Shown in pieces: positions 1 through 5,084 of a stretch of 5,084 nt of DNA. Every line of letters starts with the position of its first letter. Position 1 is the first letter of the stretch. The stretch is from Syntrophobacter sp. SbD2 (GTDB taxonomy: Bacteria; Desulfobacterota; Syntrophobacteria; Syntrophobacterales; Syntrophobacteraceae): NCBI GenBank assembly GCA_900290385.1, contig OMSV01000161.1, forward strand, positions 1-5,084, written 5' to 3'. Both the position numbers and the translations under genes were made by a program. The notes under the pieces were generated by a model. The model was not told where the DNA came from, did not search any database, and was given only the letters and a program-made list of their open reading frames with translations.

Positions 1-770
1 CTCTGGCCGAATACGGGGTTTCCAAGCTCCGATTCGTCTTCGGCGGTCTCCCTTTCGGCCGAGTATGCGTTGTACTGGCAGATGTAGGTCAGGCCGGGAG
101 AGCCGTTCGGGACGGCAAAGGCTACCGCGAAGTCCTCCTCGCCTTCCTTGAGCGCCCCGCCGGGAAGAACGAGCGTTTCGTGCGCCCCTATCGCCCCGCT
201 CTGGCTGACCTTTGCGCCACGGACCACGATCCCGTCGCTGCGCCTCTCGGTGATGTGCACGTACACGTCCGGTTCGTCCTGCTGGGACGGGCGTTTTTTT
301 CTGTCGCCCTTGGCGTCGGTTATGGCCCCGGAAACCGCGAGGTCGTCCTTCTGAATGGAGGCAAGCCAGCTATTGAAGCGCTCGCTGTAGCTCGTTCCCA
401 GGGCGCGGTCCATTTCCCATGTTGTCGAGGCGAGGCCGTTTATTGCGTCGCAGCCGACGCAGCGGTAGTTGCAGGTGCCAACCGTCTGGCTGGTAAGAAG
501 GGCCATTTCCTGCCGCATGTCCAGATCGTGATTGTTGCCGGAGACGTGAACGTTCCGGTTGACCGGGTTTGCGGTGAGCTTAGAGCCGGCAACCATGATG
601 CTTTGGTATCGCTCGTCTTGCGCCAGGTCGTAAATGGCCGCATTGGCCATGACCATCGACCTGGTTACCGGGTGGTCCAGCAGGTTCGAAACCCATTTGC
701 CGCCCACGTAAACTTTAGGGGTGAGCTTCTTTACGCTTTCCAGGTATTCCTGAGAGGTCTTGAGCGCCAT
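1..770 (-). CDS. 4-hydroxybutyryl-CoA dehydratase / HpaB-family flavoprotein, partial (N-terminal 256 residues)
   Basis: I translated this frame by hand from ATG 770-768; it stays open to the left edge, so the C-terminal half is missing (family members are about 480-500 aa). The start is supported by AAGGA (782-778), 7 nt upstream. The protein resembles Clostridium aminobutyricum AbfD throughout: an LDHP segment (residues 31-34), the cluster-binding stretch TCNYRCVGCDA (99-109), TDAKGDR (151-157) and DGIVVRGAK (179-187). C100 and C104 match AbfD Cys99 and Cys103, two ligands of its [4Fe-4S] cluster. The His and third Cys ligands would lie beyond the edge. AbfD is a cytoplasmic FAD/Fe-S enzyme that dehydrates 4-hydroxybutyryl-CoA to crotonyl-CoA and isomerises vinylacetyl-CoA. 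The cysteines argue against a plain flavin-dependent HpaB monooxygenase, which lacks the cluster. C107 is an extra cysteine, Met in AbfD. Family call is strong; the exact acyl-CoA substrate is uncertain because anaerobes carry several paralogues. Confidence 0.88.
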   Translation of the reverse strand, partial: MALKTSQEYLESVKKLTPKVYVGGKWVSNLLDHPVTRSMVMANAAIYDLAQDERYQSIMVAGSKLTANPVNRNVHVSGNNHDLDMRQEMALLTSQTVGTCNYRCVGCDAINGLASTTWEMDRALGTSYSERFNSWLASIQKDDLAVSGAITDAKGDRKKRPSQQDEPDVYVHITERRSDGIVVRGAKVSQSGAIGAHETLVLPGGALKEGEEDFAVAFAVPNGSPGLTYICQYNAYSAERETAEDESELGNPVFGQ

Positions 771-974
771 AAGGAGATCCTTTCTTTTGGAGGTGTGCTC
801 TCGCTCGTCATTCGCCACTCGTCACACATCGGATAGTAAATGATTTATCATACGGGAAAAAGAGTATTATTGAGGTTCAGATGCAAAACATTCCGACAGT
901 TCCAGTCTTTTCGATTAAGGCGGTAACATATAAACTGGTTGAGGTCCAGGTTTACGGGGGAACCACTCATATTT
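771..974. promoter_or_regulatory. Divergent intergenic region with 12-bp palindrome
   Basis: This 204-bp region separates the minus-strand dehydratase-like gene from the plus-strand Nudix gene, so it should carry promoters for both. A perfect inverted repeat ATGAT-TT-ATCAT lies at 840-851. Reading toward the dehydratase, TATGAT overlaps its right arm (854-849) and matches a -10 hexamer at 5 of 6 positions, but no good -35 sits at the right distance. Toward the Nudix gene, TATTAT (865-870) and TATAAA (929-934) are possible -10 elements, again without a convincing -35. The heptamer CTCGTCA is directly repeated at 804-810 and 818-824. I see no credible gene in this region; a reading frame opening at ATG 881 overlaps the Nudix gene out of frame and looks like a shadow. 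Confidence 0.4.
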
Positions 975-1487
975 ATGAACTTCCGCTTCTGTCCCCATTG
1001 CGGCGCTTCGCTCATATGGAAAGCGGCAAAAAAAGGTGTAAGGTCTTCTTGTCCAGCTTGCGGCGAGGTTTTTTATCGTAACCCTACCGTAGGTGTCGCA
1101 GTTCTGCTCGTCGAAGCAGGAAAGATCCTTCTGGTCAGGCGCAGGGGCTCATACCGCGGGCTGTGGTGCATTCCGTGCGGCCACCTCGAGTGGGACGAGG
1201 AGGTGCGGGAAGCCGCCGGGCGTGAATTCTTCGAGGAAACCGGGCTAACGGTGCGGGTTGGGCGGGTTTTTTCCGTTCAATCCAACTTCCACGATCCCGA
1301 ATCACAAACGGTTGGGATCTGGTTTTGGGGAACGCGGATGGGAGGAGAACTCCACCCGGGCTCGGATGCCAGTGCAGCCGCTTTCTTCAGCCTGGACGAT
1401 TTGCCTGACATGGCCTTTCCCACGGACAGGATTGTTTGCAGGGAGTTGGAGCAGTACTTTGAATCCCGCTTGTTTGAAGAAGAGTAA
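975..1487 (+). CDS. Nudix hydrolase with N-terminal zinc ribbon
   Basis: A 170-residue cytoplasmic protein. The N-terminus has two CPxCG knuckles (C6/C9 and C26/C29), a probable structural zinc ribbon. The Nudix domain follows from about residue 37, with a complete Nudix box at residues 69-91: G69, E75, R83-E84, E87-E88, G90 and L91 fit GX5EX7REUXEEXGU exactly. The glutamates bind the divalent metal used to hydrolyse nucleoside diphosphates linked to another moiety. Substrate cannot be read from sequence. The ribbon-plus-Nudix layout recalls NudC (NADH/NAD-cap pyrophosphatase), but the protein is much shorter and I see no SQPWPFPxS motif, so an ADP-ribose or NDP-sugar type activity is as likely. 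I chose ATG 975, just before the first zinc knuckle, with GGGGGA (956-961) upstream at a rather long 13-nt spacing. An in-frame TTG at 939 would add 12 residues but has no ribosome binding site. Confidence 0.93.
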   Translation: MNFRFCPHCGASLIWKAAKKGVRSSCPACGEVFYRNPTVGVAVLLVEAGKILLVRRRGSYRGLWCIPCGHLEWDEEVREAAGREFFEETGLTVRVGRVFSVQSNFHDPESQTVGIWFWGTRMGGELHPGSDASAAAFFSLDDLPDMAFPTDRIVCRELEQYFESRLFEEE

Positions 1488-1607
1488 TGCGCGCAGGCAA
1501 GTGGTGAGACAGCCATCCTCTTTGAGCATCAGGCAGCACAAAATGTTCTGTGGGCCAGTGTTTTCTGGATTCGGCGGCTGGCTGCGATTGCCGGGGAGCC
1601 GGAAGCA

Positions 1608-1685
1608 ATGCAACACTGGCAGATCAAAAGAGATGGCACAAGACGTGGCATAGTAGAGGTGATCGGCGATGATTCACAACGATAA
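1608..1685 (+). CDS. Doubtful 25-codon micro-ORF overlapping the next gene's start
   Basis: ATG 1608 opens a 25-codon frame ending at TAA 1683-1685, with GGGGAG (1593-1598) 9 nt upstream. Its last 17 bases overlap the start of the 69-residue gene at 1669, an arrangement often used for translational coupling. The peptide is basic in its first half and is not recognised. The same frame is open all the way back to the Nudix stop codon (66 sense codons between the two stops), so the reading may be the tail of a decayed gene, a real leader peptide, or chance. I favour chance or remnant. Confidence 0.18.
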   Translation: MQHWQIKRDGTRRGIVEVIGDDSQR

Positions 1686-1878
1686 AGAACTTGAGGCGAC
1701 CAAAGAGCGTGTCAGGTATTTTCAGCAACAAGTGGAAAGACTCCGACAGGTCGAAATTAATCCACAGAATTATCGGTTAGCGGCGGGAGGCTATCTCGCT
1801 GAGATCGATCGGATGAATCTCGAGGTAAGGGAGTATCTTTCCATTCATCCAAGTGAACTAAACGAACAAGCCGCTTGA
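1669..1878 (+). CDS. Small conserved-looking hypothetical protein (69 aa)
   Basis: A 69-residue soluble protein starting at ATG 1669, with a strong Shine-Dalgarno GAGGTGA (1656-1662) 6 nt upstream. It is highly charged and mostly helical. The first helix (about residues 4-30) has heptad-like spacing of Val, Phe and Leu that suggests a coiled coil. A turn containing NPQNYRL (31-37) follows, then a second amphipathic helix (about 40-58) and a polar tail containing IHPSEL. There is no signal peptide, membrane segment or cysteine. I have an unverified impression of similar small proteins annotated as hypothetical in other bacteria, sometimes near toxin-antitoxin genes. No toxin is visible beside it here, so an antitoxin role is only a possibility. 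It lies 181 bp after the Nudix gene and converges with the lyase gene on the other strand. The strong ribosome site and sensible composition make it a likely real gene; its function is unknown. Confidence 0.72.
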   Translation: MIHNDKELEATKERVRYFQQQVERLRQVEINPQNYRLAAGGYLAEIDRMNLEVREYLSIHPSELNEQAA

Positions 1879-1954
1879 GTCGGTAGATCCTCTCATAAGA
1901 GCTGATCTCGAAAGCCCGATGGAAGCAAGTGTATTCTTCAAATCAGCGCTAATT

Positions 1955-2812
1955 TCAGGCGCCTTGCTCATCGATCTTCAACCATTTATCCAAATCCACC
2001 GTTTTCGTGTATTCTTTGTATGTGAACAGATCGTCCATTAGCTCTTTGATGGAGCCGGTCTCCTTGAGGGACACCACTGCCCTTTGCACGGCTTTCATGG
2101 CGGCGAAGAGCGGGAGGTACCAGTAGAGGACCATCTTCACACCGGTTTTCTTCCATTGATCCAGGGTGAAATCAGGTTGGATGGAGAAGCGTTGAGGGTC
2201 GGCGGCACAGACGACCAACGGGGCTTTTACTTCCCGGACAAGCCGCAAATATTGGTCAAAAGCATATAAGTCACCGACCATTGCCATGTCGGCCCCGTTT
2301 GCAATATACATATTCAGTCTTCTTATGGCTTCATCAATTCCTCCCGCCACTTTGGAGTCGGTCCTGGCTATTATTACAAAGTCTCCATTTTCCCTCGCAT
2401 CGGCGGCTGTCCTGATTCTTTTTGCGAATTGCTCCGCGTCTATGACCTGTTTCCCCCGAATTGCCCCGCATCTTTTGGGGAAGGTCTGGTCCTCGATGTG
2501 GATACCGCTAATGCCGGCAGTCTCAAACATCCGGACGGTCCGGCAGATGTTGAGTGTTCCCCCAAAACCCGTATCGGCGTCACAGACAACCGGCACATTT
2601 ACCACTCCGGCTATATTGCCGGCCTTCCTGACAATTTCGGTAACAGTGGTCAGCCCCAGGTCGGGATAGCCGAGGTCACTGGCTTCGTTACCAAGCCCGC
2701 TCAGATACGCGAGCGGGAATCCCGCTTTCTCAATGATCAGGGCGGACACCACATCATAGGCGGCCGGGGCGATAATGATCTCTTCTTTATCCAGCAGTTC
2801 TCTGAATCTCAT
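1955..2812 (-). CDS. Isocitrate lyase / PEP mutase superfamily enzyme with diverged active site
   Basis: 285 residues, the normal length for the PrpB/carboxyvinyl-carboxyphosphonate mutase branch, which cleaves or forms C-C or P-C bonds in 2-oxo or dicarboxylic acids using Mg2+. Recognisable features are YLSG (36-39), the metal-binding DADTGFG (D78, D80), HIEDQ (105-109), the catalytic loop KRCGAIRGK (113-121, with C115) and IARTD (148-152). Compared with methylisocitrate lyase from memory, the loop His after Cys-Gly is Ala117, the Glu of the GADMxFxE segment is Gly180 and the Asn of the PILAN segment is Cys202. The lyase acid/base cysteine is kept but the carboxylate-binding set is changed, so substrate is uncertain (candidates: another 2-alkylmalate-type lyase or an oxaloacetate-related activity). 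ATG 2812 has GGAGG (2822-2818) just upstream, inside the end of the LysR gene, which it overlaps by 26 bp. It is probably co-transcribed with and controlled by that regulator. Confidence 0.93.
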   Translation of the reverse strand: MRFRELLDKEEIIIAPAAYDVVSALIIEKAGFPLAYLSGLGNEASDLGYPDLGLTTVTEIVRKAGNIAGVVNVPVVCDADTGFGGTLNICRTVRMFETAGISGIHIEDQTFPKRCGAIRGKQVIDAEQFAKRIRTAADARENGDFVIIARTDSKVAGGIDEAIRRLNMYIANGADMAMVGDLYAFDQYLRLVREVKAPLVVCAADPQRFSIQPDFTLDQWKKTGVKMVLYWYLPLFAAMKAVQRAVVSLKETGSIKELMDDLFTYKEYTKTVDLDKWLKIDEQGA

Positions 2813-3713
2813 TTATCTCCTCCGTCGATTGTGCCATCATTTTTTTCGTTAGATTCATGAAAGCGCTTAAGGCCGGTGAAATCCACCGGTCCCTATACCA
2901 GACCATCAGCAGGGCAACTTCTATCCCCCCCTCCGGCCATGGCAGAATTATAACTTCTCTTCGAGCGGCTTCCGCAGCCACTGCTGTCTCGGGAAGGACT
3001 GCAATACCCACTGCGGCCATGACACAGCGCTTTATGGCCTCGACACTGTAGAATTCAAGCTTTTTGACGCCGCGCACCCCTTCCTGGTCCAGCATCTGCT
3101 CGAAAACCTTTCTGTAACTGCAGTCCACCCTGGACAGAAGGATGGTTTGTCCCTCCAGATCTTGGGTGTGCAGTGCGCGCTTTGCTCCCAGGGGATGATT
3201 GGGGGCGGCCACGAGCACTATGGTCTCAAACCCCAGGGTTTCCACCATGAGATCGGATGCGCTTACCGACTCCGCAAGCAGGAAGGCTAAGTCGGTTATG
3301 CCCTTTCGAAGGTCTTTTTCCAACCCCTCATGGGCGCAGGTTATGAAGTTCAGTTGCACACCGGGAAACCGGGAATGAAATTCGCCAATCACCGGCGGCA
3401 GCCGATGGACTGCGAAACTTTCCGGAACTCTTACCGTGAGTGAACCCGCCGGTTCCTGATCAGCAGTCATCTGGGAGTGTGTCTCGTCAACCAGGTTCAA
3501 TATCTTGTCAGCATACCTGAGCAGTTGCGCCCCGGCTTCGGTGATCTGCACTTTTTTCCCCAGGCGGTCGAAGAGCTGTACTCCAAGCTCCTCCTCGAGC
3601 GCGTGAATCTGAGCTGATATGCTCGATTGAGCATAATTAAGCCGGTCTGCGGCCTTGTTGAAGCTCATGAGATTCGCAACTGTTTGAAAAGACCTGAGTT
3701 GGCGGATTTCCAT
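2787..3713 (-). CDS. LysR-type transcriptional regulator
   Basis: 308 residues, typical for the family. The N-terminal winged helix-turn-helix occupies about residues 1-60, with the characteristic run SFNKAADRLNYAQSSIS (17-33), then IHALEEELGVQLFDR (36-50) and ITEAG (57-61). A linker helix (about 62-85) follows, then the periplasmic-binding-protein-like effector domain from about residue 90 (VRVPESFAVHRLPPVIGEF region). LysR proteins act as tetramers on paired dyads near divergent promoters and respond to a small metabolite. The start is ATG 3713 with AGGA (3726-3723) 9 nt upstream. Its stop codon lies 26 bp inside the lyase gene, so the two are one transcription unit and the effector may be a substrate or product of that enzyme. 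It diverges from the C_GCAxxG gene across a region with three dyads, described at 3714-3833. Target genes and effector are inferred, not shown. Confidence 0.96.
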   Translation of the reverse strand: MEIRQLRSFQTVANLMSFNKAADRLNYAQSSISAQIHALEEELGVQLFDRLGKKVQITEAGAQLLRYADKILNLVDETHSQMTADQEPAGSLTVRVPESFAVHRLPPVIGEFHSRFPGVQLNFITCAHEGLEKDLRKGITDLAFLLAESVSASDLMVETLGFETIVLVAAPNHPLGAKRALHTQDLEGQTILLSRVDCSYRKVFEQMLDQEGVRGVKKLEFYSVEAIKRCVMAAVGIAVLPETAVAAEAARREVIILPWPEGGIEVALLMVWYRDRWISPALSAFMNLTKKMMAQSTEEINEIQRTAG

Positions 3714-3833
3714 GTCTCAGCATCCTATCACTTTTACTGATAAGACCGTTTAAAATAAATCATTTGTATCGATTGAGATTAGCTTGTAATCATAATTAAC
3801 GATCAGTCAACTAAAAAACGAAAGGAACTCAAA
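3714..3833. promoter_or_regulatory. Divergent LysR-type control region with three phased dyads (3727-3741, 3759-3773, 3789-3803)
   Basis: This AT-rich 120-bp region lies between the LysR gene and the C_GCAxxG gene. Three 15-mers, ATCACTTTTACTGAT (3727-3741), ATCATTTGTATCGAT (3759-3773) and ATCATAATTAACGAT (3789-3803), share ATCA-N4-TA-N2-GAT (9 of 15 positions identical). Each contains an ATC/GAT dyad with the T-N11-A geometry of LysR boxes. Centres are at 3734, 3766 and 3796, so the spacings are 32 and 30 bp, near three helical turns. The first box abuts the regulator's own Shine-Dalgarno, fitting autoregulation. The third ends 30 bp before the C_GCAxxG start. A weak promoter toward that gene may use TTGTAT (3764-3769) and TAATCA (3787-3792) with a 17-bp spacer, which would overlap boxes two and three. 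The downstream gene has AAAGGA (3821-3826), 7 nt from its ATG. Confidence 0.6.
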
Positions 3834-4268
3834 ATGAATGCAGCACAAAAAGCGATGCACCTGTTTGAAAACGGCTTGAACTGCTCCCAGGCAATATTGA
3901 CAGCTTTTGGCGAGCCATACGGAATCGACTCCGAGATCGCCAAAAAGCTCGGCCGTCCCTGGGGCGGCGGCGTGGGACCGATGGGGGGGATATGCGGGGC
4001 CGTTACCGGAGCTATCATGGTCCTGGGGCTTGCGCAGAGCGGAAGGCAGGATGAGGCCGCGGCCAGGAACGACATTTGTCTATCCGTCCAGAAACTGGTT
4101 AGACACTTTGAACAACGGCACGGGACCTCCGTTTGCAAAGATCTTTTGGGAGCGGATTTCAACACGGAAGAGGGGCAGCGCAAAATTAAAGAGGAGATGC
4201 TCGTAAAAAAACTCTGCCCGAAATTTGTGGAGGATGCAGGCTGCATCCTGGCTGAGCTTGTTGTATGA
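3834..4268 (+). CDS. C_GCAxxG_C_C family protein
   Basis: 144 residues, the usual size for this family of small cysteine-rich proteins common in anaerobes. The defining motifs are visible: NCSQAIL with C17, the glycine-rich run ending GGICGAVTGA (51-60) with C54, C101 in SVCKDLLG (99-106), and the C-terminal pair C128 and C137 in LCPKFVEDAGC. C82 is an additional cysteine. There is no signal peptide, so it should be cytoplasmic. A related domain occurs in split-Soret cytochrome c, and the conserved cysteines suggest a redox or metal/cofactor-binding role, but no reaction is established for the family. ATG 3834 follows AAAGGA at a 7-nt spacing. The gene diverges from the LysR regulator and sits under the phased dyads. 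It is followed after 51 bp by a same-strand gene with no terminator between, so the two are likely co-transcribed. The stop codon is TGA 4266-4268. Confidence 0.93.
   Translation: MNAAQKAMHLFENGLNCSQAILTAFGEPYGIDSEIAKKLGRPWGGGVGPMGGICGAVTGAIMVLGLAQSGRQDEAAARNDICLSVQKLVRHFEQRHGTSVCKDLLGADFNTEEGQRKIKEEMLVKKLCPKFVEDAGCILAELVV
4231..4249. repeat. 19-bp palindrome inside the 3' end of the C_GCAxxG gene
   Basis: AGGATGCAG-G-CTGCATCCT is a perfect inverted repeat with 9-bp arms around one central base. It encodes the region around the last conserved cysteine, C137, and ends 19 bp before the stop codon. As RNA it could fold into a 7-bp stem with a 5-nt loop. No uridine run follows, so it is not a standard intrinsic terminator. 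It may be an accident of the Glu-Asp-Ala-Gly-Cys-Ile-Leu codons, or an mRNA structure lying ahead of the downstream gene. Confidence 0.5.
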
Positions 4269-4319
4269 TAAGTGCCGCGTAGTACCGATAATGTCCATAT
4301 CAAACGAGGATTGCCATAG

Positions 4320-5084
4320 ATGAAGCAGACCCCGGGATTACCAACCGCCATAGAGTTCATGAATACGTTTGCCGCTATGACCGGACTTGCGCCGGCCAAT
4401 GAGGCGCCAAGACGATACCTGTGGACCGATGCTTTTGCGGTTTGCAATTTCCTGGGGCTGTACCTCCAAACGAATAATGAAGGATACAAAAAACTTGCAC
4501 TCCTGCTTGTCGATCAGGTCCATAAGATTCTTGGACGGCATCGTGACGACGACGGGCGAAAGGGCAGGATCAGCGGCCTCGATGAGCAAGAAGGGGAACT
4601 GCACCCCACTGTGGGAGGACTGAGGATTGGCAAGAAGATGAACGAACGAGGCCCCGGCGATCCATTTGACGAGCAGCTTGAATGGGATCGTGACGGGCAG
4701 TATTACCACTACGTCACTAAATGGATGCACGCCCTCAACTGCGTCAGTTCGATCACGGGGGACCCGGTCTTCAGACGGTGGGCCGTTGAGCTTGCAAAAA
4801 CGGCTTACGCCAAATTCACCTACGGCCCTTCTTCCGGAGAACACAGGCAAATGTATTGGAAGATGAGCATAGACCTTACATATCCTCTCGTAGCCTCCAT
4901 GGGGCATCACGACCCTCTCGATGGATTCATCACCTATTGTGAGCTTCAGGCAGGCATGGCCGGAGGTTCGGAAGGAGCTCCGGATCTGAGCGGGGAAATC
5001 CAGCGTCTGGCTGCCATGTGCAAGGGAAAAGACTGGACCACCGATGACCCTCTCGGTATCGGCGGCCTTTTATCGGATGCCTAT
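4320..5084 (+). CDS. Hypothetical protein, probably six-hairpin-glycosidase-like, partial (N-terminal 255 residues)
   Basis: Hand translation from ATG 4320 gives 255 codons with no stop, running exactly to the right edge. GAGGA (4306-4310) lies 9 nt upstream. The product is rich in Trp, Tyr, His and acidic residues, without a signal peptide or membrane segment. Helix-like blocks alternate with short aromatic loops: RRYLWTDAFAVCNFLGLY (31-48), LEWDRDGQYYHYVTKWMHAL (120-139), WAVELAKTAY (154-163) and the DLTYPLVASMGHHDPLDG region (185-202). This pattern resembles (alpha/alpha)6 barrels such as six-hairpin glycosidases and sugar epimerases. I believe close relatives are annotated as conserved hypothetical proteins, so neither catalytic residues nor substrate can be named. 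It lies 51 bp downstream of the C_GCAxxG gene on the same strand with no terminator between, so they probably share the LysR-controlled promoter. The CDS call is strong; the fold assignment is tentative. Confidence 0.85.
   Translation, partial: MKQTPGLPTAIEFMNTFAAMTGLAPANEAPRRYLWTDAFAVCNFLGLYLQTNNEGYKKLALLLVDQVHKILGRHRDDDGRKGRISGLDEQEGELHPTVGGLRIGKKMNERGPGDPFDEQLEWDRDGQYYHYVTKWMHALNCVSSITGDPVFRRWAVELAKTAYAKFTYGPSSGEHRQMYWKMSIDLTYPLVASMGHHDPLDGFITYCELQAGMAGGSEGAPDLSGEIQRLAAMCKGKDWTTDDPLGIGGLLSDAY

Noticed and set aside
450..473. CX3CX2C motif (C100, C104, C107) in the dehydratase-like protein, as in radical SAM enzymes
   Set aside because: The surrounding sequence aligns with the AbfD cluster region, and no other radical SAM feature is seen. 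The spacing match comes from one extra cysteine.
771..782. Inverted repeat AAGGA-TC-TCCTT covering the dehydratase ribosome site as an RNA switch
   Set aside because: The usable stem is only about 4 bp and mostly A-U/G-C mixed, too weak to hide the ribosome site reliably. No larger alternative fold was apparent.
180..836. A 218-codon plus-strand open frame over the left part of the window
   Set aside because: It lies antisense to the dehydratase-like gene, whose translation matches a known family over all 256 codons. It has no recognisable domain and is a shadow.
1890..1901. CTCT-CATA-AGAG hairpin after the 69-residue gene as a terminator
   Set aside because: The stem is only 4 bp and no T-run follows, so it does not meet the pattern of an intrinsic terminator.
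2873..2889. CCGGTG-N5-CACCGG hairpin
   Set aside because: It is a short GC-rich inverted repeat well inside the LysR coding sequence with no T-run on either side, and is probably coincidental.
3803..4489. A 228-codon minus-strand open frame over the C_GCAxxG gene
   Set aside because: It is antisense to a clear family member and crosses the operator region and the next gene start. The translation is low-complexity Ser/Pro-rich and unlike a real protein.
4338..4910. A 190-codon minus-strand open frame at the right end
   Set aside because: It is antisense to the 255-codon plus-strand gene, which has a ribosome site and coherent composition. No domain is recognisable in the minus frame.

Overview
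The window looks like bacterial chromosome of moderately high GC with compact genes and short, AT-rich intergenic regions. Two families point to an anaerobe with CoA-ester or organic-acid metabolism: a 4-hydroxybutyryl-CoA dehydratase-like flavo/iron-sulfur enzyme and a C_GCAxxG_C_C protein. A Desulfobacterota (former Deltaproteobacteria) or syntroph-like host would fit, but this is inference from gene content. No rRNA, tRNA, CRISPR array, insertion sequence or prophage signal was seen.

Layout, left to right. (1) Positions 1-770, minus strand: N-terminal 256 residues of a 4-hydroxybutyryl-CoA dehydratase / HpaB-family enzyme that runs off the left edge. (2) A divergent intergenic region (771-974) holding a 12-bp palindrome. 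(3) Positions 975-1487, plus: Nudix hydrolase with an N-terminal four-cysteine zinc ribbon. (4) Positions 1669-1878, plus: a 69-residue, two-helix small protein of unknown function with a very good ribosome binding site. It is preceded by a doubtful 25-codon micro-ORF that overlaps its start. (5) Minus strand, transcribed right to left: a LysR-type regulator (3713-2787) overlapping by 26 bp an isocitrate lyase/PEP mutase superfamily enzyme (2812-1955). (6) A 120-bp divergent control region (3714-3833). (7) Plus strand: a C_GCAxxG_C_C family redox-type protein (3834-4268), then 51 bp later a large soluble protein that appears to be of six-hairpin-glycosidase-like type (4320 to the right edge, partial).

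The most coherent unit is 1955-5084. The LysR regulator is translationally coupled to the lyase and diverges from the C_GCAxxG gene and its neighbour. The intervening AT-rich region contains three copies of a dyad, ATCA-N4-TA-N2-GAT. Each has T-N11-A geometry, and their centres are 32 and 30 bp apart, about three helical turns. This looks like a multi-site LysR operator controlling both directions. The lyase keeps the metal-binding aspartates and the catalytic cysteine of the superfamily. It has replaced three residues that bind substrate in the methylisocitrate lyase subgroup (His to Ala, Glu to Gly, Asn to Cys), so its substrate is probably not methylisocitrate. The regulator, the diverged lyase and the adjacent cysteine-rich and barrel-like proteins may form an undescribed small regulon.
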